Part shown: positions 1-6,324 of the stretch, one piece after another
How positions within the stretch are numbered: position 1 is the first letter of the stretch
How the letters are laid out: every line of letters starts with the position of its first letter
Assembly: GCA_029940235.1 (NCBI GenBank)
Contig: JAOZRI010000071.1
Span: forward strand, 1 to 6,479
DNA from: Desulfobacula sp.
Lineage (GTDB): Bacteria > Desulfobacterota > Desulfobacteria > Desulfobacterales > Desulfobacteraceae
Direction: 5' to 3'
DNA length: 6,479 nt
Notes under the pieces: generated by a model
The model's input: only the letters and a program-made list of their open reading frames with translations
Told to the model about the DNA's origin: nothing
Databases searched by the model: none
Position numbers and translations under genes: made by a program

Positions 1-585
1 CAATGCCTTATTGACCTGTTCAAGGCCTTCATAATAGCTGCTGGATTTTCTAACATGAATCTCCTGACCACTCAAGTCTGAAATATCTTTAACAGGTGAA
101 CTCTTAGGACCGGTAACCAGGATTTCATTTATACCTGTTGCAATAGGGTTACTAAAATCAACCCGTTGCAGTCGTTTTTCCGTTATGGTTAAATTCCCCA
201 CTGCAATATCCCCAAAACCTTCTGCTAAGGCTGGTATCAGTCTGTCTCTTGATGTGGGAATAAAAAGAACATTAACTTTAAGATGGCGTGTTTTTAATTG
301 CTTGTTAATCGTTTTTTCAAACACTTTGACCATTTCATACGATGCACCTCGCTGGGTGGCTTTATCGAGAAAATAAAATGTTTTACTGTAAGGGATCAAG
401 ACCCGGATGAGGCGATTGTCAACCATTTTTTCGAAATCACCCAGCCATTTTTTATTTACCTCCAGACTGGCAGCCTCTTCAAAATCTTGCACTGCAAAGG
501 TATGGAAGGGTAAAAAGGTACCTATCAATAAAGCCAGAGCTGATATCAGCATACTTTTGTAAATTATTGTTTTTATTGTTTTCAT
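1..585 (-). CDS. Exported solute-binding-domain protein, MltF-like (3' end outside window)
   Basis: The first 195 codons of a minus-strand gene run without a stop from an ATG at 585 to the left edge. Residues 1-31 look like a Sec signal peptide: a Lys-containing N-terminus (MKTIKTIIYK), a hydrophobic core at about 12-26 and a likely cleavage after HTFA. The mature part reads as a family-3 bacterial solute-binding domain (SBP_bac_3). Residues 60-64 (IRVLI) give the first strand. Residues 125-148 carry the typical run GDIAVG, then NLTITEKR, then VDFSNPI, which normally lines the ligand cleft. Residues 168-180 (ISDLSGQEIHVRK) match the usual hinge-side segment. Family knowledge: this domain occurs in amino-acid ABC transporter binding proteins and in the N-terminal half of membrane-bound lytic transglycosylase MltF. 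The preference for MltF-like is inference, because the transglycosylase domain would lie outside the window. An in-frame TAA lies upstream and no convincing SD precedes the ATG. Confidence 0.82.
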   Translation of the reverse strand, partial: MKTIKTIIYKSMLISALALLIGTFLPFHTFAVQDFEEAASLEVNKKWLGDFEKMVDNRLIRVLIPYSKTFYFLDKATQRGASYEMVKVFEKTINKQLKTRHLKVNVLFIPTSRDRLIPALAEGFGDIAVGNLTITEKRLQRVDFSNPIATGINEILVTGPKSSPVKDISDLSGQEIHVRKSSSYYEGLEQVNKAL

Positions 586-640
586 TATATTTGACCACTT
601 GTCTGGAGTAAAAGCTTAAAAACTTCCATGGCATATGAAA

Positions 641-660
641 ATTCAAACATATTCAAAATA
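641..660. repeat. Two ATTCAAA copies one helical turn apart
   Basis: ATTCAAACAT at 641-650 is followed directly by ATTCAAAATA at 651-660, so the heptamer ATTCAAA recurs at a 10-base period. It sits in the presumed leader of the minus-strand solute-binding-domain gene. Spacing by one helix turn is what tandem protein-binding half-sites show, but in AT-rich DNA it may be chance. Confidence 0.3.
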
Positions 661-663
661 TAA

Positions 664-690
664 ATTAAAATAGAGCCAATAAATTGTCAA
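664..690 (-). promoter_or_regulatory. Candidate promoter for the solute-binding-domain gene
   Basis: On the minus strand a perfect -35 box TTGACA (690 to 685) is followed by TTTAAT (669 to 664) after 15 bases, or by the poorer TAATTT after 17. The -35 is convincing, but the -10 spacing is short. The leader to the ATG at 585 would be about 70 bases. It contains two copies of TTTGAAT ten bases apart. Confidence 0.35.
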
Positions 691-766
691 TAAAATATTA
701 TTTAGATGAATACCATCAAAAAACGAGTCGCGCAGATTTAAAAGGAAACAAGGAAGAAAAAGGATA

Positions 767-795
767 TTGACCAACCTGACTTGAATAGGTATGAT
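767..795 (+). promoter_or_regulatory. Sigma70-like promoter of the amidohydrolase gene
   Basis: TTGACC (767-772) and TATGAT (790-795) are separated by exactly 17 bases, and each hexamer matches five of six consensus positions. A start of transcription near 802 would leave a leader of only about 26 bases before the ATG at 828. A nearly pure purine tract (740-764, one C) lies just upstream of the -35 box. Confidence 0.65.
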
Positions 796-824
796 TGATT
801 AAATATTTAATTAAGTATTAATCA
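796..824. promoter_or_regulatory. 29-base imperfect palindrome, candidate operator
   Basis: Outer arms TGATTAA (796-802) and TTAATCA (818-824) are perfect inverted copies. The centre TTAATTAA is itself palindromic, so only three base pairs on each side are mismatched. The element abuts the -10 box, covers the expected transcription start and ends three bases before the ATG. A protein bound here would block the promoter. The AT-rich composition makes some dyad symmetry likely by chance, so the operator role is inference. Confidence 0.4.
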
Positions 825-827
825 TAT

Positions 828-2030
828 ATGAAAATTCCTCTATTAAAAGACCATCATACACATCCATCATTTTATGCTACTTTAAGCACTTGCCTTGACT
901 TGCACTCTGTTAAGAATAAACAGGAAGCATTATCATTGATCAATAAAAACCAGGGTGAACTTGTGGTAATTCGTGGCTGGAATAGCAGTTACTATAAATT
1001 TCAGGATGAGGAGTTAGACAATTTACCACCGGTATTGATTTGTGACATTTCACTTCATAATTTTTTACTGAATAAGCCAGCTCGTAAAATTTTGAGCCCT
1101 TCATATAAAAATATAATTGATAAGATGGATGATAAAAGCTGGACAGAAAAAAATTTAAATAAAATCTTTAAATTTATCGCCAGCATCAGGCCGTGCAGTG
1201 ATCATACTATCAAATCGTTTTTTGATGATCTGCTGTTAAAGCATGGAATATGGTATGCAGAAGATATGCTTTTAGCTGACAATGAGGTAATTAATTGTTT
1301 TCAGAGAACAGGGTATTTACAAAGAACTAAAGTTTGGGCAGACATAGAGACCATTGATCATTTAAATATGGAAGAAAGACAGGTGGTACATGGAATAAAA
1401 TTATTCCTGGATGGTGCAATAGGAGCTAATACAGCAGCTATTAAGGGTGGTTTTCTTTCAGGAGATAAGGGAATATTAATATACTCAGATAAGCAGCTGT
1501 TTACGACACTGACTACATTGAGCAAGTTTGACAAACCTGTTGCCATCCATGCAATTGGAGACCTTGCTACAGATCAGGCAGTTAGAATTTTGACAGATAT
1601 ATACAATTTAACAGGCCATATTCCACAGATCCGTATTGAACATTGTCAATTTATTTCTCAGCAAAATGCAAAAAAGGCAAAAGCTTTGGGAATTATTTTA
1701 TCCATGCAGCCAAATTTCAGTAGTGATTCTCTTCAATATTCAGATAGATTGTCCAAAGAATATTGCAAATACAACAATCCGTTTCGCATGCTCATAGACA
1801 AAGCAGGCTTTGTTCCGGGTAAGAATTTAATTTTTGGGTCAGACGGAATGCCCCATGGAGTACAGTTTGCCTTGGAGCAATCCCTATTTCCAGCATTTCC
1901 CGGTCAGGTATTAAGCGTAGAAGAATTCATCAATGGATATTGCATGCCTGATAGAACAAATGGCTATATACAGATAGAGATTAATGAAGCAAAAAGAACG
2001 GTTTCAACAAAAGTAGTCGCAAACAGTTAA
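828..2030 (+). CDS. Compact metal-dependent amidohydrolase, YtcJ/Amidohydrolase_3 type
   Basis: A 400-residue enzyme of the amidohydrolase superfamily, expected to be a metal-dependent hydrolase in the cytoplasm (no signal peptide). The ligand set is complete: HTH (H10, H12) on strand 1, K191 in KLFLDGAIG (the carbamylated-lysine position of this family), H241 in AIHAIGD, H272 in IEHCQ and D339 in FGSDGMP. KLFLDGAIG, IHAIGD and GSDGMP are typical of the Amidohydrolase_3/YtcJ group, whose members are predicted amidases; substrates are mostly unknown. The protein is short for that group, usually about 540 residues. The HxH motif sits at residue 10 instead of about 60-70, and only some 60 residues follow D339, so most of the beta-sandwich domain is missing. 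An in-frame TAA nine bases ahead of the ATG rules out a longer N-terminus. No SD precedes the ATG. It is transcribed alone and converges on the TraB-family gene. Substrate unknown. Confidence 0.85.
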   Translation: MKIPLLKDHHTHPSFYATLSTCLDLHSVKNKQEALSLINKNQGELVVIRGWNSSYYKFQDEELDNLPPVLICDISLHNFLLNKPARKILSPSYKNIIDKMDDKSWTEKNLNKIFKFIASIRPCSDHTIKSFFDDLLLKHGIWYAEDMLLADNEVINCFQRTGYLQRTKVWADIETIDHLNMEERQVVHGIKLFLDGAIGANTAAIKGGFLSGDKGILIYSDKQLFTTLTTLSKFDKPVAIHAIGDLATDQAVRILTDIYNLTGHIPQIRIEHCQFISQQNAKKAKALGIILSMQPNFSSDSLQYSDRLSKEYCKYNNPFRMLIDKAGFVPGKNLIFGSDGMPHGVQFALEQSLFPAFPGQVLSVEEFINGYCMPDRTNGYIQIEINEAKRTVSTKVVANS

Positions 2031-2094
2031 GATCCCCAAGGCCACTGTTATGATGAGACCTTTAAAGTTTATTCATGCATTGGCGACATTACAA

Positions 2095-2124
2095 CCAGCA
2101 TAGATGCTATGACTCTTATGCCGG
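2095..2124 (-). terminator. Possible terminator hairpin after the TraB-family gene
   Basis: Read on the minus strand, CCGGCATA (2124 to 2117) can pair with TATGCTGG (2102 to 2095) over eight pairs, one of them G-U, around a 14-base loop. It begins 12 bases past the TraB-family stop codon. The bases that follow (TTGTAATGT) are only moderately T-rich, so it may be a weak terminator or an RNA-stabilising stem. On the plus strand the stem has one A-C mismatch and no T tract. No clear terminator for the amidohydrolase gene was seen. Confidence 0.3.
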
Positions 2125-2136
2125 AAGACACTTGAA

Positions 2137-3321
2137 CTAATTAATGAGTTTAAGCATTAATGGTACTGCTGTCATGGTTCCAATGGATGATCCAAGATTA
2201 GTGAAAATTACCACAAGAAGAATTCTTGTTACATTGTTGTGCCAGAATCCTTTTATGGATACAATATCTTCAGGAATTGACTCAAGGTCTTTTACTTTGG
2301 GTTTTCGTACAAATGCTTCTACAAGTCCCGATACCCAGCCTGCTGCTATCATGGGATTTAAAGATGTTAAAGGAGCTGCAAGAATAGATGAAATAATGGT
2401 AATTGGGTGGGCAAGTGCACAAGTTGCCCCGATGCCAGCAAAAACACCATTGGCAGCAATCCAGATCCAGATCATATCTGTACCTGCATTTTTGCCTTCC
2501 ATTAAAAATCCTGTCACAAACAGTAGTAAAATTGCTGCGGGAATTGCCCATTTTAAAATTTTTCCAGCATTACCGGCTTTTGGAATCTGGTTTAATGCCT
2601 CAATATCAATTTTCTCATCACTTGCAAGATATTTTTTAATTCCCGGAGCATGGGCAGCACCCACCACTGCCACAATCTTTTCTCCAGGGGCAGTTCTGAT
2701 TTTTTCTGATAGAAACTGGTCTCTTTCATTGATCAGGGATTTTTCAATAATGGGATGTGTTTTTTTTACATCAGATAACAGGGTTTGAAGGATATCTTCC
2801 TGCTTCATATTTTCTATATCTTCTTCACTTATTTCATCTGAAGCACCAAAGGAAAAAATAAAGGAAAACATCAATTTTAATTTTTCCCACACTCCCATAC
2901 CCCTCCACACCCTTGAAAGGGTGATCTGGATTTCACGATCAGAAGGAACAATCAAAGCCCCACACTCATCTGCAGCCTTTATGGCATTTATCATCTCCTG
3001 ACCAGGTTTAATACCAAATTTATCAGCCATTTTTTTCTGAAATGAAGCCAGAAGAAGATTAACAAATAGAAGTAATGCTTTTTTTTCTTTGATAATCTTT
3101 ACAATATCCATGTTACGCCATCTATCAGCATCCTTAAGTGATGCAAGGCGGGTCTGGCAGAGTTCAACACAGACAGTGTCTGGATTTTGCTCCTGGATTG
3201 TCTCTTCAACAAGTTCAGCACTCTGCCTGGAGACATGGGCAGTACCAATTAAAAGGATCTCTTTCCCATTGCAGGATATCGTGTCTATCATATTGTTATT
3301 TTTATCTGGATTATTGTCCAT
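2137..3321 (-). CDS. TraB-family (TraB/GumN/PrgY) integral membrane protein
   Basis: A 394-residue membrane protein of the TraB/PrgY family. The N-terminal domain shows the family motifs: GTAHVS (26-31), VCVEL with E53, the segment KPGQEM (105-110), SDREIQITLSR (127-137), NERD (198-201) and VVGAAHAPGI (219-228). In the related Tiki proteases the conserved Glu and His residues are thought to bind metal, so E53, H29 and H224 are candidate active-site residues. After about residue 255 come roughly four hydrophobic segments (about 257-274, 283-304, 306-330 and 366-390), so the C-terminal third is membrane-embedded. Length is normal for bacterial and archaeal members. PrgY of Enterococcus limits peptide pheromone activity, but bacterial homologues of this form have no established role, and the name does not imply conjugation. 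The start at 3321 is preferred because AAAGG lies 14 bases upstream, while the Met at residue 11 has no SD. It diverges from the flavoprotein operon. Confidence 0.88.
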   Translation of the reverse strand: MDNNPDKNNNMIDTISCNGKEILLIGTAHVSRQSAELVEETIQEQNPDTVCVELCQTRLASLKDADRWRNMDIVKIIKEKKALLLFVNLLLASFQKKMADKFGIKPGQEMINAIKAADECGALIVPSDREIQITLSRVWRGMGVWEKLKLMFSFIFSFGASDEISEEDIENMKQEDILQTLLSDVKKTHPIIEKSLINERDQFLSEKIRTAPGEKIVAVVGAAHAPGIKKYLASDEKIDIEALNQIPKAGNAGKILKWAIPAAILLLFVTGFLMEGKNAGTDMIWIWIAANGVFAGIGATCALAHPITIISSILAAPLTSLNPMIAAGWVSGLVEAFVRKPKVKDLESIPEDIVSIKGFWHNNVTRILLVVIFTNLGSSIGTMTAVPLMLKLIN

Positions 3322-3365
3322 GTACTTAATATTTGCCTTTCAAATCAATTTATAGATAGATTTGT

Positions 3366-3393
3366 ATTATAACCACTATATTTTTCATGGCAA
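3366..3393 (-). promoter_or_regulatory. Promoter of the TraB-family gene
   Basis: On the minus strand TTGCCA (3393 to 3388) and a perfect TATAAT (3371 to 3366) are 16 bases apart. Transcription would start near 3359, giving a leader of about 38 bases to the ATG at 3321. It lies back to back with the flavoprotein operon promoter, with about 60 bases between the two -35 boxes, so a regulator in that gap could affect both. Confidence 0.55.
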
Positions 3394-3454
3394 TAAAAAA
3401 TCATTTACTGGCAGAGCTGTTACAGTTAATAGACAATCAAGTATGGATTTTTAT

Positions 3455-3483
3455 TTGACACTAAAAATCTGCATTGATACTGT
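3455..3483 (+). promoter_or_regulatory. Promoter of the flavoprotein-reductase operon
   Basis: A perfect -35 TTGACA (3455-3460) is followed after 17 bases by TACTGT (3478-3483). The -10 box is a weak match but is preceded by TG at the extended -10 position (3475-3476), which can compensate. Transcription would start near 3490, leaving a leader of about 23 bases that is mostly ribosome binding site. Confidence 0.5.
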
Positions 3484-3498
3484 GGCATCATAGACGGT

Positions 3499-3507
3499 AA
3501 AGGAGGT
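3499..3507 (+). promoter_or_regulatory. Strong ribosome binding site of the CrtI-like gene
   Basis: AAAGGAGGT is a full anti-SD match, five bases ahead of the ATG at 3513. It fixes the start of the flavoprotein gene and predicts efficient translation. The amidohydrolase gene, by contrast, has no SD. Confidence 0.85.
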
Positions 3508-3512
3508 AGTCA

Positions 3513-5003
3513 ATGTCAGATTATGATGTGGTCGTTATAGGTGCAGGAAATGGCGGGCTTACATCCGCACTTACCCTTGCGAAAAATGGACTTAAAGTAC
3601 TGCTGCTGGAAAAGCATAACATCCCCGGGGGGTGTGCAACCAGTTTTATAAGAGGAAGATTTGAATTCGAGGTTGCCCTGCATCAACTAAGCGGCCTGGG
3701 AACCAAAGAATTTCCAGGCCCGGTCAGGAGTACTTTAGAAGAACTCGGTGTCATGGACAAGCTTGACTTTGTTAAGATGGATAATCTTTACAGGGTTGTT
3801 ATGCCGGGTAGTCTTGATATCAACCTGCAAGCCGACCGGAATAAAGTTACGGCTGTATTAAAAGAGCAATTTCCCAGAGAAGCTCAAAATATTGATCAAT
3901 TCTTTGATTTTCTCTACGAACACGTAACACAATGGATCAACGTAAAGATATTCCACGACCCTGAAGCCTCCAAGGATAAATATCCTAACTATTTCAAGCA
4001 TGCATTAAAATCAACCCAGGAAATATTGGATAAGTTTTTTCAAGACCCTCAACTGCAAACTGTTATCAGTATCTACTGGTCATACATGGGACTGCCTCCT
4101 TCAAAACTTCATTTTGGCCAGTTCGCAGTGACGCTGTGGGCCTATATAGAGTTTAAACCCTGGCATCTCAAAGGAGGCTCTCAAGCGCTTTCCAACGCCC
4201 TGCTTGACTCTTTTCTGGAGAATGGCGGTGATGTCCGGTTTAATTGCGGGGCAAAAAAAATCAATATATCCCATGGCAGTATCACAGGAGTGATAACTGA
4301 GAAAGGAGATGAAATCTCTGTGCAAAGGGTGGTTTCCAACGCAGGAACACTTAAAACATATGTTGACCTGATTGATCCTGAACATGTTCCAGAATCCTTA
4401 TTAAACGAACTTGGTGCAAGGTCTGTGGGACCCTCTTTTGTAACCCTTTTTATTGGCTTTGACTGTGAACCTGAAAAGCTGGGTATTTACCATGCAACAA
4501 ATTTTATTGTTAGTGATACAGATGCTGACAGAGCTTACAGGACAGCTAAAACAATTAACAAACCTGAATATTCACTGTTTACATGTTATGATGTGGATGA
4601 TCCTCAATTTTCTCCTGAAGGTACTTGCCAGGCTTCCATGGTGGCTCTATCATATGCTGAACCCTGGCTTACAATTCCACCCATGCAGTATTTTGAAACC
4701 AAAAATGAGTATGCCAATAAAATGCTGGATCTGCTCGGCAAAGTCTTTCCAGATGCAAGAGATCATATTGAAGAGATTGAGGTGGCAACGCCTATAACCC
4801 ATATGCGCTATTTAGGGCACCCCGGTGGTGCTGCATATGGGTTTGACCAGTATGCTAAAGATTCAGATCTTTTTATGAATCGTAGATCACCCATTAAAGG
4901 CCTTTTCCATGCAGGAGCCTGGTCAGGCAGTGGCGGAGGCTTTCAACCGACTCTGACGTCGGGTCCCTCAGCAGCCAGGCAAATCCTCAAGTCAATGAAA
5001 TAA
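3513..5003 (+). CDS. CrtI-like FAD oxidoreductase (phytoene dehydrogenase / retinol saturase superfamily)
   Basis: A 496-residue soluble or membrane-associated flavoprotein. The N-terminus is a Rossmann dinucleotide-binding fold: VVVIGAGNGG (G10, G12, G15), an acidic E33 at the end of strand 2 and PGGCATSF (38-45), the FAD-binding pattern of the CrtI, CrtISO and RetSat families. KGGSQALSNALLDSFLENGG (220-239) is the typical second FAD-domain segment, followed by VVSNAG (273-278). HPGGAAYGF (436-444) and GLFHAGAWSGSGGGF (463-477) form the C-terminal FAD-proximal region. Length is normal for the superfamily. Members desaturate, isomerise or reduce double bonds in isoprenoids and other polyenes; the exact reaction cannot be read from sequence. 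The canonical HPG.G tail signature of bacterial phytoene desaturases is replaced by SGSGGGF, so plain phytoene desaturation is doubtful. The gene is first in an operon with an NAD(P)H reductase 13 bases downstream, which suggests that it needs electrons and acts as a reductase, saturase or reduced-flavin isomerase (inference). Confidence 0.85.
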   Translation: MSDYDVVVIGAGNGGLTSALTLAKNGLKVLLLEKHNIPGGCATSFIRGRFEFEVALHQLSGLGTKEFPGPVRSTLEELGVMDKLDFVKMDNLYRVVMPGSLDINLQADRNKVTAVLKEQFPREAQNIDQFFDFLYEHVTQWINVKIFHDPEASKDKYPNYFKHALKSTQEILDKFFQDPQLQTVISIYWSYMGLPPSKLHFGQFAVTLWAYIEFKPWHLKGGSQALSNALLDSFLENGGDVRFNCGAKKINISHGSITGVITEKGDEISVQRVVSNAGTLKTYVDLIDPEHVPESLLNELGARSVGPSFVTLFIGFDCEPEKLGIYHATNFIVSDTDADRAYRTAKTINKPEYSLFTCYDVDDPQFSPEGTCQASMVALSYAEPWLTIPPMQYFETKNEYANKMLDLLGKVFPDARDHIEEIEVATPITHMRYLGHPGGAAYGFDQYAKDSDLFMNRRSPIKGLFHAGAWSGSGGGFQPTLTSGPSAARQILKSMK

Positions 5004-5004
5004 A

Positions 5005-5010
5005 AAGGAG
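5005..5010 (+). promoter_or_regulatory. Ribosome binding site of the reductase gene
   Basis: AAGGAG sits six bases ahead of the ATG at 5017, beginning two bases after the upstream stop codon (TAA, 5001-5003). It supports the chosen start, and therefore the long N-terminal extension of the reductase, and shows tight operon packing. Confidence 0.8.
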
Positions 5011-5016
5011 TTAACA

Positions 5017-6177
5017 ATGAGCACACAGGCTATTAAGACTCAGATTGAAGGATATAGTGAAATACAACGAGAGATCCAAGTTTTAAGAAAATATGCTGTG
5101 GACAGGAGTGCTGGGCGAGGAGAAGTTGCCAGAATCATAAACCAGCTGCACCCAAAAACCTTAAACCTGAAGATTTCACAAATCAGGAAAGAGACCAGTT
5201 CTGCAACCACATTCAGGCTTGTCTCCCAGGATCTGTATCTGCCCCCTTTCCAGGCCGGACAGTATATTAATCTCTTTGTGGAGATAGGTGGCATAAAAAC
5301 CAGTCGTCCTTACAGTATCTCTTCTTCCCCCAGCCAGTCAGGTTATTACGACATAACTGTACGTCGTGTAAAGGATGGTTTTGTCTCCACCTTTCTTTTG
5401 GATAGAGTAAAGGTGGGTGATATCTTTCAGAGTACATCGCCGGCAGGGCAATTTTATCATAACCCTCTTTTCCATGGCCGGGATCTGATTTTTATAGCCG
5501 GGGGCAGCGGTATTACCCCTTTCATGAGCATGATCAGAGAAATTACAGACAGAGGGCTAAACCGGCGGGTTCAGCTGATATATGGAAATAGAACAGTTGA
5601 TGATATCATTTTTGAAAAAGAGATTTCCAGAATATCTGCCTATCATAAAAACCTGACTATCCATACTGTCATTTCTGAACCTGATAAAGGTTACAAAGGG
5701 CTAACAGGATTTATCACAGGTGAATTATTGAAAAATCTCCTGGGGGACATTGATGACAAAATGATTTATGTGTGCGGCCCCGAGGCCATGTACACATTTG
5801 TCCTTACCCAGTTAAAGGAATTGAATATTCCACAAAGAAAAATCCGTGTGGAAATTTTCGGTCCGCCGGCAGATGTGACCAGCCAGCCTGACTGGCCTGA
5901 GAGTGCTGGAACAAACAGCAGTTTTAACGTTACAATAAAGGGCAAAACTACAATCAAAACCAGATCAGGAGAAACCCTGATGAACTCCCTGGAACGGGCT
6001 GGTGTTGTGTTAGAGGCTTCATGCAGATCGGGAGAATGCAGTCTATGCCGGACAAAACTTGTATCTGGAAAAGTGTTTCAGCCGGCCAGCGTAAAATTAA
6101 GGGAGTCGGACAGAGCTTTTGGATACATACACCCGTGCATGTCGTATCCTCTTGAAGACCTTGAGATCCTGATTTAA
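5017..6177 (+). CDS. NAD(P)H:FAD reductase with C-terminal [2Fe-2S] ferredoxin domain (PaaE/KshB-like layout)
   Basis: A 386-residue electron-transfer protein that passes electrons from NAD(P)H through FAD to a [2Fe-2S] cluster. In order: an N-terminal extension of unknown role (1-50); an FAD-binding barrel starting near 51, with TTFRL, then AGQYINL (80-86) and the flavin motif RPYSISSSP (97-105); an NAD(P)-binding domain with FIAGGSGITPF (159-169), LIYGNRT (187-193) and VCGPEAMY (252-259); a linker (about 282-303); and a plant-type ferredoxin domain with C336, C341 and C344 in CRSGECSLC and C374 in HPCMSY. The spacing C-x4-C-x2-C-x29-C is canonical and all four ligands are present. The reductase-then-ferredoxin order matches PaaE, KshB and the Hcr reductase, which feed electrons to partner enzymes. 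The only likely partner in view is the CrtI-like flavoprotein 13 bases upstream, with no oxygenase nearby. NADH versus NADPH preference cannot be decided. Cytoplasmic: no signal peptide or membrane segment. Confidence 0.9.
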   Translation: MSTQAIKTQIEGYSEIQREIQVLRKYAVDRSAGRGEVARIINQLHPKTLNLKISQIRKETSSATTFRLVSQDLYLPPFQAGQYINLFVEIGGIKTSRPYSISSSPSQSGYYDITVRRVKDGFVSTFLLDRVKVGDIFQSTSPAGQFYHNPLFHGRDLIFIAGGSGITPFMSMIREITDRGLNRRVQLIYGNRTVDDIIFEKEISRISAYHKNLTIHTVISEPDKGYKGLTGFITGELLKNLLGDIDDKMIYVCGPEAMYTFVLTQLKELNIPQRKIRVEIFGPPADVTSQPDWPESAGTNSSFNVTIKGKTTIKTRSGETLMNSLERAGVVLEASCRSGECSLCRTKLVSGKVFQPASVKLRESDRAFGYIHPCMSYPLEDLEILI

Positions 6178-6269
6178 ATGGTGAGATCTTTGAATAACGT
6201 CCCCTTTTGCCCAATTACCACGGAATATAAAAATGATAATCCTCAAAATACTTAATGTATTCCTTTGGT

Positions 6270-6275
6270 TATAAT
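6270..6275 (+). promoter_or_regulatory. Possible -10 box for the right-edge gene
   Basis: A perfect TATAAT stands about 50 bases ahead of the candidate ATG at 6325, but no acceptable -35 hexamer lies 16-18 bases upstream. The spacer 6178-6324 also shows no convincing terminator for the preceding operon; its best stem is five pairs (AATAC/GTATT around 6247-6261) with no T run. Read-through into the small gene cannot be excluded. Confidence 0.25.
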
Positions 6276-6324
6276 TTTCATCTTCCTTGTACTAAAACAA
6301 AATTGAACATTATTGAAAGGTCTC

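Noticed and set aside
185..513. Plus-strand open frames inside the left-edge gene
   Set aside because: The minus strand here encodes a signal peptide and solute-binding-domain motifs without interruption; the plus-strand frames are by-products of that coding.
2144..2788. A long plus-strand open frame of 214 codons opposite the TraB-family gene
   Set aside because: It is antisense to a gene with clear family motifs, its translation shows no motif of its own, and no SD or promoter points to it.
2137..3321. Reading the TraB-family gene as evidence of a plasmid or conjugative element
   Set aside because: The name comes from a pheromone-shutdown protein; the family is widespread on chromosomes, and no transfer, relaxase, replication or integrase gene is present.
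4453..4797. A 114-codon frame within the CrtI-like gene
   Set aside because: It overlaps, in another frame, a continuous flavoprotein sequence with conserved motifs on both sides, and its translation has no recognisable features.
3513..5003. Calling the flavoprotein a phytoene desaturase (crtI) of a carotenoid operon
   Set aside because: No crtB, crtE or other carotenoid gene is in view, the tail signature differs, and the gene is paired with a reductase instead.
6177..6324. A rho-independent terminator after the reductase gene
   Set aside because: The only dyads are short and AT-rich (AATAC/GTATT near 6247-6261), with no GC-rich stem followed by a T run.
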